This document shows, piece after piece, positions 44,043-51,999 of a DNA stretch of 64,000 nucleotides (within the stretch, counting starts at the first letter, position 1; every line of letters begins with the position of its first letter). Location: assembly GCF_004342605.1 (NCBI RefSeq), contig NZ_SLZL01000003.1, forward strand, positions 186,001-250,000. The letters run 5' to 3'. This DNA is from Caulobacter sp. BK020 (GTDB lineage: Bacteria; Pseudomonadota; Alphaproteobacteria; Caulobacterales; Caulobacteraceae). A program made the position numbers and the translations under genes. Under the pieces are notes generated by a model. It was not told where the DNA came from, did no database searches, and was given only the letters and a program-made list of their open reading frames with translations.

Positions 44043-45214
44043 TGCGCCGCCTCAAGCTGACCCCGCGTCCCGACTGGCAGGCCAAGGCCGAGGCCGTCGG
44101 GTTCGTCTACCACCACACTGAGGGCCAGGCCTATTGGGACGAGTCCACGGCCTATGCCTTCACTTTGGACCAGGTTGAGCAGGACCTGGAGCCGGCCGCG
44201 GCCGAGCTCCACGACCTGTGCCTGGACCTGGTCGACGAGGCGGCCGGCAGCCAGGAGCTGATGGAGCGGCTGGCGATCCCGCCCGAGCATCGCGACTTCG
44301 TGGCCGCCTCCTGGCGCGCCAAGTCGCCGTCGCTCTACGGCCGCTTCGACTTCGGCTATGACGGCCGGTCCAAGCCCAAGCTCTACGAGTACAACGCCGA
44401 CACCCCGACCAGCGTGTTCGAGGCGGCCACGTTCCAGTGGCTGTGGCTGGAAGAACTGATCGGAAGCGGGACCTTTCCCGCCAGCGCCGACCAGTTCAAC
44501 AGCCTGTTCGAGGCCCTGCGCGACCGGTTCAAGGTGCTGTTCCCGACCGGCGGCTTCGTCCACTTCGCCAGCGACGAGGACGCGGTCGAGGATCGCCAGA
44601 CGGTGCGTTTCCTCGAGGACCTGGCCCTGCAGGCCGGCGTCGAGCCCAAGTTCGTGGCCATGGCCAACATCGGCCTGAACGAGGAGGGCCAGTTCGTCGA
44701 CCTGGAGGGCTTCGTCCTGCAGGCGGCGTTCAAGCTCTATCCGTGGGAGTTCATGCTGCGCGAGCCCTATGCCGCGCACCTGAACACCGCCCAGGTCCGC
44801 TGGATCGAGCCGCCGTGGAAGGCGATCCTGTCCAACAAGGGCGTCCTGCCGCTGCTGTGGGAGCGTCATCGCGGCCATCCCAACCTGCTGGAGGCCTATT
44901 TCGAGGGCGATCCGGCGGCCTTGGCGCTGGGCGGCCGCTTCGTGCGCAAGCCGCTGTTCTCGCGCGAGGGGGCCAATGTCGAGATCGTCGGCGGGGGCCT
45001 GGAACACCTTGGCGAGACGGTGCTCGACCAGGGCTATGGCGCGGAAGGCGCGATCGTCCAGGCCTACCACCCGCCGCCGGATTTTGACGGCAAGCGCCCG
45101 GTGATCGGCGCGTGGATGGTCGGCAACGAACCGGCCGGCATCGGCGTCCGCGAGGACGACAGCGTGGTCACCAAGAACCTGGCCCGCTTCGTGCCGCACG
45201 TGATCGAGGGGTAG
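44042..45214 (+). CDS. Glutathionylspermidine synthase-like ATP-grasp ligase (YjfC/YgiC)
   Basis: 390 residues from GTG 44042, overlapping the pspA stop. GSP-synthase-type ATP-grasp: WDESTAYAFTLDQVEQ near the start, YGRFDFGYDGRSKPKLYEYNADTP (about 95-120), the core WIEPPWKAILSNKGVLPLLW and KPLFSREGANVEIV, ending RPVIGAWMVGNEPAGIGVREDDSVVTKN. It lacks the N-terminal amidase of E. coli Gss. Predicted to ligate an amine to a glutathione-like or peptide carboxylate; the acceptor is not known for YjfC/YgiC. No polyamine genes are nearby. Confidence 0.9.
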   Translation: MRRLKLTPRPDWQAKAEAVGFVYHHTEGQAYWDESTAYAFTLDQVEQDLEPAAAELHDLCLDLVDEAAGSQELMERLAIPPEHRDFVAASWRAKSPSLYGRFDFGYDGRSKPKLYEYNADTPTSVFEAATFQWLWLEELIGSGTFPASADQFNSLFEALRDRFKVLFPTGGFVHFASDEDAVEDRQTVRFLEDLALQAGVEPKFVAMANIGLNEEGQFVDLEGFVLQAAFKLYPWEFMLREPYAAHLNTAQVRWIEPPWKAILSNKGVLPLLWERHRGHPNLLEAYFEGDPAALALGGRFVRKPLFSREGANVEIVGGGLEHLGETVLDQGYGAEGAIVQAYHPPPDFDGKRPVIGAWMVGNEPAGIGVREDDSVVTKNLARFVPHVIEG

Positions 45215-45291
45215 GGGGGCGCGCACTCACGGCACGGCGTCGGCTGGTTGGCAGGGGGTCTGGCGTGAGTGCGTGTCCCCGCCTCCTGTGC

Positions 45292-45369
45292 GGGGACGCG
45301 CCCTCGCGGCGTGTCCCCAGAGTTCGCACTGAGCCGATGCTTGGGGACACGCCGCAAGGGCATGTCCCC
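45292..45369. repeat. Paired 27-bp palindromic units, copy 2
   Basis: Units 45292-45318 and 45343-45369 are inverted copies separated by 24 bases. The first differs from 17684-17710 by one base or so, and the second matches 17736-17762 exactly along its length. Same GGGGACA/TGTCCCC arms. Confidence 0.75.
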
Positions 45370-45872
45370 GTCACTGTGGCGGACAAGCCGCTGATCTCGC
45401 TGCGCTAAAACTTTATGCCCCTCACCCTGTCCGGGCGCCCTTATCCTGAACCCACCTCGACGCGGGGAAAGGGCGCATGGCCAGCGACCGATGCGGCGGC
45501 GGGGGGCGATCGAGCGGGATTGGGCTGGAGGGGGTTACTCCAGCGTGTCCGGGGCCTTCCATCGTTGGGAAGTCCGCCCGCCGTCGGCGTCGAACGGGGA
45601 TAAAGCGCGTGATTTGCCCATAGGCCCGCGCCCCCGACGTCTGGTTTCTCCCGAAAGGGATCGAGACCGGGTCCGGCTAAGCCTCAATAGGGCTGCCCAC
45701 CGGACGCTGGCGGAAAACGAGCGCGCGGAGCGATCGGGCTTCGTCGAAACGGTATTTATCAAAAGAACTCCGGACGATGTCCGGCGCTCCGCGTCCCTTT
45801 CCACCAACTCAGCGAGAGATCGCGTGAGGACGCTGACACTTGCCCCCACCTGACCGCTGCGCGGTCTGTCCG

Positions 45873-45942
45873 CCCCCGGAGGGGGCGGAGCGAGGCTCTT
45901 CCCCCTCTGGGGGAAGACGACCGCGAAGCGGTCCGTAGGGGG
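45873..45942. repeat. CCCCCGGAGGGGG/CCCCCTCTGGGGG repeat
   Basis: CGCCCCCGGAGGGGGCGGAG, then TTCCCCCTCTGGGGGAAGACG, then ACCGCGAAGCGGTCCG before a GGGGGC end. Member of the same purine/pyrimidine-block family as 25142 and 21884, more diverged. Confidence 0.5.
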
Positions 45943-46009
45943 CAAGCGGACTGGGTCCCATGGCCCAAACCCTTGCCCGCAACGCCGCTTTGCCTCACAG
46001 CTTGAACCC

Positions 46010-46531
46010 ATGAGTCAGCCGGTCACGATCGAACTGGGCGAGGGCGGCGCGCACGACGCCCGGGCGCTGCGCCACGCCTTCGGATGCTTCACCACCGGGG
46101 TGACGGTGATCACCACGGTTTGCGAGGACGGCCGGCGGGTGGGGCTTACGGCCAATTCGTTCACCTCGGTGTCGCTGGACCCGCCGCTGGCCCTGGTCTG
46201 CGTCGACCTGAAGTCGCGCAGCCTGCCGATCCTCGACGCCGCCGAACGGTTCACGGTCAATGTGCTGCACGCCGACCAGCAACTGATGGCCCGCCAGTTC
46301 GTGCAGAAGGACGACGACCGGTTCGCCGGCATCGACACCGAGACCTGGGGCACCGGCGTTCCGATCCTGCCCGACTGCATGGCCAATTTCGAATGCGTGA
46401 CCCACCAGGTCTTCGACGCCGGCGACCACCGGGTCTATGTCGGCCGGGTGGTCAAGCTGCGCTACGACCCGGACCACGAGCCGCTGGTCTATCTGCAGGG
46501 CCGTTTCCGCCGGGTGCACGTGGAGGCGTAG
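46010..46531 (+). CDS. Flavin reductase-like domain protein
   Basis: 173 residues. FMN-binding split-barrel (flavin reductase family): LRHAFGCFTTGVTVITTV, GLTANSFTSVSLDPPLALVCVD, RFTVNVLHADQQLMARQF and VYVGRVVKLRYDPDHEPLVYLQGRFR follow the family order. Such proteins supply reduced flavin to monooxygenases or reduce small molecules with NAD(P)H. No monooxygenase is adjacent. ATG at 46010. A dipeptidase gene follows in the same direction after 32 bases. Confidence 0.9.
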   Translation: MSQPVTIELGEGGAHDARALRHAFGCFTTGVTVITTVCEDGRRVGLTANSFTSVSLDPPLALVCVDLKSRSLPILDAAERFTVNVLHADQQLMARQFVQKDDDRFAGIDTETWGTGVPILPDCMANFECVTHQVFDAGDHRVYVGRVVKLRYDPDHEPLVYLQGRFRRVHVEA

Positions 46532-46563
46532 GCGGCATGACGGCTGGATAGGGGAGCGGGACG

Positions 46564-47547
46564 ATGCGGGTTAGGATCGTAGCCTTGGCCTTGGTCACCC
46601 CCTTGCTGATCGGACTTGCCCTGAGCACCGCCGCTTTCGCCCAGCCCCTGGACGCCGCCGAGATGGCGGCCGTCGGCCAGTACGGCCAGCGCGCGGCGCC
46701 GCTGACGGTGTTCGAGCGGGCTGGCGTCCTGCGGGTCGACGGCATGGGCCGCGAGGACGCCCGGCTGACGCCGCTGGGCCGCAACCGCTATCGGATCGAG
46801 GGCGGCGGCGAGCTGGTGCTGGAACCGGTCGCCGTGCGCCTGGACGGGACCCGCCTGCCGCGTCACGACTTCGGGGCCGAGGTCGAGGCCGGCGTCCGGG
46901 CGGCGGTGCGCGCCGACCCCGCCGCCCTGCGGGTCCGCGCCCTGGCCGCCACGCCGCCGGTCGAGACCGACCCGCATCGGCCCGCCGACCTGGTGGACCT
47001 CGCGACCCTGGATCCGACCATCCGCCTGGACATCCGCTATGCCGGCTCCGACAACTTCATGGGCCTGCCGCTGTACGAGCGCGCCGCCGCCTATATGCAG
47101 CGCCCGGCCGCCCTGGCCCTGGCGCGGGCCGCCCAGACCCTGAAGGCTAAGGGTTACGGCCTGTTGATCCACGACGCCTATCGGCCCTGGTTCGTCACCT
47201 GGATGTTCTGGGAGGCGACGCCGCCCGAGGACCACATGTTCGTGGCCGACCCGGCCCAGGGCTCGCGCCACAACCGCGGCTGCGCCGTCGACCTGACGCT
47301 GTATGACCTGAAGACCGGCAAGCCGGTCGAGATGCCCAGCCGCTACGACGAGATGTCGGGCCGATCCTATGCCGACTTCATCGGCGGTACGACCAAGCAG
47401 CGGGCCATGCGGTCGCTGCTGCGCGAGGCCATGGTCGCCCAGGGTTTCGAGATCTATCCCGAGGAGTGGTGGCACTTCGACTACAAGGACTGGCGTCACT
47501 ACGGCATCGGGACGCGGACCTTCAGCGAACTGGCGAAGGCGCGGTGA
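46564..47547 (+). CDS. VanX-type D-Ala-D-Ala dipeptidase (M15 family), exported
   Basis: 327 residues. Signal peptide at 1-21 (LIGLALSTAAFAQ). An extra domain of about 110 residues precedes the M15D core. Catalytic features: HNRGCAVDLTLYD (His-x6-Asp zinc ligands) near residue 238 and EEWWHFDYKDW (Glu base and His ligand) near residue 303; the early motif DIRYAGSDNFMGLPLY is typical. Predicted to cut D-Ala-D-Ala in the periplasm. There is no van operon, so this is a housekeeping peptidoglycan-recycling type. Its 3' end overlaps the DUF72 gene by 26 bases. Confidence 0.9.
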   Translation: MRVRIVALALVTPLLIGLALSTAAFAQPLDAAEMAAVGQYGQRAAPLTVFERAGVLRVDGMGREDARLTPLGRNRYRIEGGGELVLEPVAVRLDGTRLPRHDFGAEVEAGVRAAVRADPAALRVRALAATPPVETDPHRPADLVDLATLDPTIRLDIRYAGSDNFMGLPLYERAAAYMQRPAALALARAAQTLKAKGYGLLIHDAYRPWFVTWMFWEATPPEDHMFVADPAQGSRHNRGCAVDLTLYDLKTGKPVEMPSRYDEMSGRSYADFIGGTTKQRAMRSLLREAMVAQGFEIYPEEWWHFDYKDWRHYGIGTRTFSELAKAR

Positions 47548-48259
47548 GGGCCATCAGCTTCAGGGCGTCGGTCGTCGCCGCGCCGAACCGGGTGTTGTCG
47601 AACACGCACCAGCTTTCGGCGGCTGCGGCCTCGCCGGCGATCCGTTCGGCCAAGGGGGGCAGCCGACCGTCGTCATACGAGGTCGCGTACATGGCCGGCG
47701 AACCGTGCAAGCGGCGATAGGCCAGGCCGGACCAGCCGCCCGGCTCGGCCGCGGCGGGGACCACCGCGGGATCGGCGGCGACCCGGGCGATCTCGAAATC
47801 TTCCAGCAGCGCCTGAGCCGGCGGCCCGAACCAGGTCGCATGGCGGGGCTCCAGCACCGTCGCGACGCGGGTCGCCTTGCGCCAGGCGGCGAGGAAACGC
47901 TCCACGATGCGGGCGTCGAACGCCAGGCTCGGCGGCAACTGGATCAGCAGCGGTCCGAGCTTGTCGCCCAGGCCGCCGCACTCGTCGAGGAACCGCGCAG
48001 TCGGCTCGCCGCAGTCGACCAGCCGCCGCGCGTGGGTGATCGTGCGGGGCGCCTTGACCGCGAACCGGAACCTCGCCGGCGTCGAGGCGGCCCAGCGCTC
48101 GTAGGTCTTGCGCTGGTGAGGTCGGTAGAAGGACGAGTTGATCTCGACCGCGTTGAACACCGCCGCATAGCGCTCAAGGCCGGAGCCTTCGGCGGGGAAG
48201 ACGTCGAGGGTTCGTGGAGCGCTCCAGCCGGCCGTGCCGATACGGATATCCTCAGCCAT
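47522..48259 (-). CDS. DUF72 family protein (YecE-like)
   Basis: 245 residues. TIM-barrel DUF72: IRIGTAGWSAPRTLDVFPAEGS, AVEINSSFYRPHQRKTYERWAASTPARFRFAVKAPRTITH, then LGPLLIQLPPSLAFD and WCVFDNT at the end. The family has no firmly known activity. ATG at 48259. Convergent with the dipeptidase, whose coding end it overlaps by 26 bases, so transcripts may interfere. Confidence 0.9.
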   Translation of the reverse strand: MAEDIRIGTAGWSAPRTLDVFPAEGSGLERYAAVFNAVEINSSFYRPHQRKTYERWAASTPARFRFAVKAPRTITHARRLVDCGEPTARFLDECGGLGDKLGPLLIQLPPSLAFDARIVERFLAAWRKATRVATVLEPRHATWFGPPAQALLEDFEIARVAADPAVVPAAAEPGGWSGLAYRRLHGSPAMYATSYDDGRLPPLAERIAGEAAAAESWCVFDNTRFGAATTDALKLMALTAPSPVR

Positions 48260-48307
48260 GGCCAGGGAGCGCGTGAGCGCGTCAACGGTTCATCCTCCCG
48301 CTGGCGT

Positions 48308-49036
48308 CTAGGAACGTGGCCGCCAGGCCAGGATGTCGGCGCTGCGCTCCACGCCGACCCGCGAGCAGGCCGGCTTCAGCGCGCACGCCCCGCAGCGCGG
48401 CGCGTGGTGTGTGCACAGCAGCTGGCCCAGGCCCTTCATCAGCCAGTGCAGCTCGTACAGGTCCTCGGCGGTCCAGCGGTCGGGGACCATGTCCATCAGG
48501 GCGCGATAGGCGTGGGCGGTGTCATAGCTGGCGGGGATCAGGCCGTAGCGGGCGGCGACGCGGTGCACATGGGTGTCGACCACCAGGGCCCGCATGTTCA
48601 GGGGGCTGAAGTTCAGCACCGAGGCGGCGACCTTGACCCCGACGCCGGGCAGGCCCTGCAGCCACCAGCGGGCGCTGTCCACCTCCAGCTCGGCCAGATG
48701 GTCCAGCGACAGCGTCCAGCCGCTGCGCACCTGGATCAGCCGCAGGGCGTGGGGCAGGTGGCGGGCCTTCTCTTCGGGAAAGGCGACGTCCTTGATCAGC
48801 TCCTGGACTTCGGCGTCGGGCGTCTCGGCCAGATCTTCCCAGGCGGCGAAGCGCTCCTTCAGGCGGTGATAGACGGCCCACGAGGTCGCGTCCTTGGTCC
48901 GGCCGCTGATCGACGCCTTGACCAGCTGGGAGACGGGATCCAGCCGCTTGGTCGGCCGCTGCGGGCCGAAGGTCTTGAGCAGCCCGTCGCGCAGGGCTTC
49001 GAGCGGCGAGGTCGACAGGTCGAGGGACAGCTGCAT
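48308..49036 (-). CDS. Endonuclease III-like DNA glycosylase (HhH-GPD, 4Fe-4S)
   Basis: 242 residues from the ATG at 49036 (MQLSLDLSTS); the longer frame from 49081 would lie over the SOS box. Helix-hairpin-helix LQGLPGVGVKVAASVL, the Asp-containing strand ALVVDTHVHRVAARYGL (catalytic Asp) and a 4Fe-4S motif C-x7-C-x2-C-x5-C at the end (CTHHAPRCGACALKPAC) are present. The N-terminal half is less similar to E. coli Nth, so it is an Nth-like branch. The SOS box at 49054-49068 places it in the LexA regulon, as reported for an endonuclease III homologue in C. crescentus. Confidence 0.9.
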   Translation of the reverse strand: MQLSLDLSTSPLEALRDGLLKTFGPQRPTKRLDPVSQLVKASISGRTKDATSWAVYHRLKERFAAWEDLAETPDAEVQELIKDVAFPEEKARHLPHALRLIQVRSGWTLSLDHLAELEVDSARWWLQGLPGVGVKVAASVLNFSPLNMRALVVDTHVHRVAARYGLIPASYDTAHAYRALMDMVPDRWTAEDLYELHWLMKGLGQLLCTHHAPRCGACALKPACSRVGVERSADILAWRPRS

Positions 49037-49053
49037 GGCGATTCTCGTTCTGG

Positions 49054-49068
49054 AACAGAACAAGAACA
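49054..49068 (-). promoter_or_regulatory. LexA (SOS) box of the endonuclease III-like gene
   Basis: GAAC-N7-GAAC at 49054-49068, the same half-sites and spacing as at recA. It overlaps GTTCTG/CAGAAC inverted arms (49048-49062). It lies 18 bases upstream of the ATG at 49036, a position that would directly block transcription. Confidence 0.8.
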
Positions 49069-49123
49069 TAATGAACGCCAAGCGGCTTGTCGAGTTATCC
49101 CCAGCCTGTCCCCAGGCGCGCGG

Positions 49124-49693
49124 TCAGGAATGGCGCCGACGGCCCCACAGCACGCTGATCCGCCGGCGCAGGCGGGTCAGGGCCACGCGCATCGGCGTCG
49201 GGGCCGGGGCGGGGGCCGGGCGCTCCTCGGCGGGCAGCTCGACCTGGGCGAAGCGGGCGATCAGGTCGCGCAGCTCCGGCTCCTGCACCGCCAGGGCGGC
49301 CTCGACCGGCGACATCCACCGCAGCGTCCGCTGGCCCTTCTCCGGCCAGGTGGCGTGTTCGCCGGTGATTTCCATCGAATAGACGTCGACCGTCACCGGG
49401 CGCGCCACGCCGCTCTTCAGGCGCTTCAGATAGGGATAGTCGCCAACGGGTTTGGTCTCGATGCGGCCGTCCAGCCCGGCCTCCTCATAGGCTTCCTGGG
49501 CGGCGGCCTGGGGATCGGTCTTGCCCTTCATCGGCCAGCCCTTGGGGATCACCCAGCGGCGGGTCTCGCGCGATGACACCAGCAGGATCTGCAGGCCCGC
49601 GGCCGCATCGACGCGCCAAGGCAGGGCGGCGACCTGGCGACGCCGTGTCGCGGACTTGCGTCCCGCCTGCTTGCCGCCCGCCGTGTCGCTCAC
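49124..49693 (-). CDS. Nudix hydrolase (DIPP-like)
   Basis: 189 residues from GTG 49693, which overlaps the PiT stop (GTGA). Nudix core: RRWVIPKGWPMKGK, then TDPQAAAQEAYEEAGLDG, the Nudix box with Gln for the first Arg but with the EAYEEAG helix intact. The WVIPKG start and AAxxEAYEEAG are typical of the diphosphoinositol/Ap4A-type branch. A Pro/Ala-rich linker follows residue 155, then a basic C-terminal tail. Co-transcribed with a phosphate transporter, it may act on a phosphate-rich nucleotide or polyphosphate-type substrate. Confidence 0.87.
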   Translation of the reverse strand: MSDTAGGKQAGRKSATRRRQVAALPWRVDAAAGLQILLVSSRETRRWVIPKGWPMKGKTDPQAAAQEAYEEAGLDGRIETKPVGDYPYLKRLKSGVARPVTVDVYSMEITGEHATWPEKGQRTLRWMSPVEAALAVQEPELRDLIARFAQVELPAEERPAPAPAPTPMRVALTRLRRRISVLWGRRRHS

Positions 49694-50691
49694 GTCATCC
49701 AGAACCCGAGATAGTAGAACGCCGCCGCGACAAGGCCGGCCGCTGGCAAGGTGACGATCCAGGCGGTCACGATGCTCTTGGCCACGCCCCAGCGGACGGC
49801 CGAAACCCGACGCGAAGCGCCGACGCCGACAATAGCGCCCGTGATCGTGTGAGTCGTCGAGACCGGAACGCCCAGGTGCGTGAAGAAGAACAACGTAATG
49901 GCGCCGCCGGTTTCAGCGCAGAAGCCCTGCATCGGCGTCAGGCGGGTGATCTTGCTGCCCATGGTGTGGACGATCCGCCAGCCGCCGAACAGCGTGCCCA
50001 GCGCCATGGCCGTCTGGCACGAGATCACCACCCAGAACGGGATGTGGCCCGGCTGGCCGCTCATGCCGTGGGCGAACAGCAGGGCGGCGATGATGCCCAT
50101 GGTCTTCTGGGCGTCGTTGCCGCCGTGGCCGAGCGAATAGGCGGCGGCCGAGACGAACTGCAGCTTGCGGAACACCCGGTCGGCGAAGAACGGCGAGCTT
50201 TTGAGGAAGGTCCAGGAGACGACCAGCACCAGCAGCAGGGCCAGCAGGAAGCCCAGGGTCGGCGAGACCACGATCGCCGCCGCCGTCTTGCCCAGTCCCG
50301 CCCACTGCACCGCGCCCAGGCCGCCGACCTTGGCGACGGACGCCCCGACCAGACCGCCGATCAGGGCGTGGGAACTGGACGAGGGGATGCCGGCCCACCA
50401 GGTGATCAGGTTCCAGCTGATCGCGCCCATCAGCGCCCCGAAGATCAGGCGGTCGCTGATGATGTGCGGATCGACGATGCCGGCCCCGACCATCTTGGCC
50501 ACGCTGGTGCCGAACACCGCGAAGGCGATGAAGTTGAAGAACGCCGCCCACAGCACCGCCCACCGGGCCGACAGCACGCGGGTCGAGACGATGGTGGCGA
50601 TCGAGTTGGCCGCGTCGTGCAGGCCGTTGAGGAAGTCGAAGCCCAGGGCGACGACGATCAGCACGACCAGGATCAGGAATGTCGGGTCCAC
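49690..50691 (-). CDS. pit: PiT-family low-affinity phosphate transporter
   Basis: 333 residues, about ten membrane helices. Both PiT repeats are seen: DFLNGLHDAANSIATIVSTRVL near the N terminus (Asp in LHDAANS) and SLGHGGNDAQKTMGIIAALL in the second half. Symports phosphate (often as a metal-phosphate) with protons across the inner membrane. Start GTG 50691 overlaps the DUF47 stop by one base, and its stop overlaps the Nudix start, so the three genes are one transcription unit under a Pho box. Confidence 0.93.
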   Translation of the reverse strand: MDPTFLILVVLIVVALGFDFLNGLHDAANSIATIVSTRVLSARWAVLWAAFFNFIAFAVFGTSVAKMVGAGIVDPHIISDRLIFGALMGAISWNLITWWAGIPSSSSHALIGGLVGASVAKVGGLGAVQWAGLGKTAAAIVVSPTLGFLLALLLVLVVSWTFLKSSPFFADRVFRKLQFVSAAAYSLGHGGNDAQKTMGIIAALLFAHGMSGQPGHIPFWVVISCQTAMALGTLFGGWRIVHTMGSKITRLTPMQGFCAETGGAITLFFFTHLGVPVSTTHTITGAIVGVGASRRVSAVRWGVAKSIVTAWIVTLPAAGLVAAAFYYLGFWMT

Positions 50692-51335
50692 TAGACCTGC
50701 TCGACCACGATGCCGCTGATGCGGTTGGCGACGTCCTCGAAGCGGTCGACCACCTTTTCCAGGTGGCTGTAGATGTCGACCCCGACGATGAAGGTCATCG
50801 GATCGCCGCCCTTCTGAGCCAGGAACAGCGCCTTGCGGCCCTGATCGTACATCTGGTCGGCCTGCTCCTCGATCTGGGTGACGCGGACGGCCAGCTCGGT
50901 CAGGCGCTGGGCGTTCTTGCGCATGTCGGGCAGCAGGGCCACGGCCTCGACCGTCAGCTCGGCGGCCTGGACGATGATCGCGGCCATCTCGCGCATCTGC
51001 GGCTCGAAGGTCCTGACCTCGAACAGGCTGACGACCTTGGCGGTCTTGCGCATCTGGTCGATGGCGTCGTCCAGCGAGGTGGTCAGATCCTGGATGTCGC
51101 TGCGGTCGAACGGGGTGATGAAGCTGCGGCGGACCGCGCCCATCACCTGGCGGGTGATCTCGTCGGCCTCTTCCTCATGCTGGTAGACGCGGGCGCTGGC
51201 GGCCTCGACGCCGTCGCCGCCCTGCATCAGGTCCTGCAGCGCCTTGGCCCCGGCCACCAGGGTGGCGGCATGCTGCGCGAACAGGTCGAAGAAGCGGTCT
51301 TCCTTGGGCATGACGGCCCGGAACAAGCCCAGCAT
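50691..51335 (-). CDS. DUF47 PhoU-like regulator of PiT
   Basis: 214 residues from the ATG at 51335 (MLGLFRAVMPKED); the frame to 51440 would run into the Pho box. All-helical PhoU-like DUF47 domain: FFDLFAQHAATLVAGAKAL, VYQHEEEADEITRQVMGAVRRSFITPFDRSDIQDLTTSLDDAID, KVVDRFEDVANRISGIVVEQV. The metal-binding ExxxD/DxxxD sets of PhoU proteins are present. It is usually encoded next to PiT transporters, here immediately upstream, and probably controls their activity. Confidence 0.92.
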   Translation of the reverse strand: MLGLFRAVMPKEDRFFDLFAQHAATLVAGAKALQDLMQGGDGVEAASARVYQHEEEADEITRQVMGAVRRSFITPFDRSDIQDLTTSLDDAIDQMRKTAKVVSLFEVRTFEPQMREMAAIIVQAAELTVEAVALLPDMRKNAQRLTELAVRVTQIEEQADQMYDQGRKALFLAQKGGDPMTFIVGVDIYSHLEKVVDRFEDVANRISGIVVEQV

Positions 51336-51447
51336 GGTCGCTTCATCCTCTGTTCGAAGCGTGGAGGGTTTTCGGACGATCCTTGTACTGAACAACGCCC
51401 GACGCGGCGGAGCGGAACCACGGAAGCCGGCCGCGTTCAAGCTTTCA

Positions 51448-51465
51448 ATGACAGTTTTATGACAA
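51448..51465 (-). promoter_or_regulatory. Pho box of the DUF47-PiT-Nudix operon
   Basis: The minus strand reads TTGTCAT, AAAA, CTGTCAT: two 7-base direct repeats spaced by four bases, as in the PhoB consensus CTGTCAT-N4-CTGTCAT. It lies 113 bases upstream of the DUF47 ATG and 68 bases before the divergent iorA ATG. PhoB-P is expected to bind here. Confidence 0.75.
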
Positions 51466-51532
51466 CCGCACCCTCTGGTCGTTGTTCCAACCCTTTGGCA
51501 GTGTGCGCCGGTCTCAGTTCGGGAGTAGCGGC

Positions 51533-51997
<465 letters not shown>

Positions 51998-51999
51998 GC

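Larger units (their letters stand above)
45215..46009. other. Repeat-rich 795-base intergenic region
   Basis: No convincing gene. Contents: a GCACTCACG/CGTGAGTGC hairpin (about 45224-45272), the paired 27-bp units (45292-45369), an AT-richer patch near 45750-45770 with a CCGGAC-GAT-GTCCGG hairpin, and a CCCCCGGAGGGGG/CCCCCTCTGGGGG element (45873-45942). Short ORFs here translate the repeats and lack family features. Confidence 0.6.

Noticed and set aside
45535..46011. 158-residue minus-strand frame before the flavin reductase
   Set aside because: It translates the purine/pyrimidine-block repeat and has no ribosome site or family features.
49095..49103. TTATCCCCA, a DnaA-box-like 9-mer
   Set aside because: Single, imperfect copy, no cluster, no AT-rich unwinding region; no origin here.
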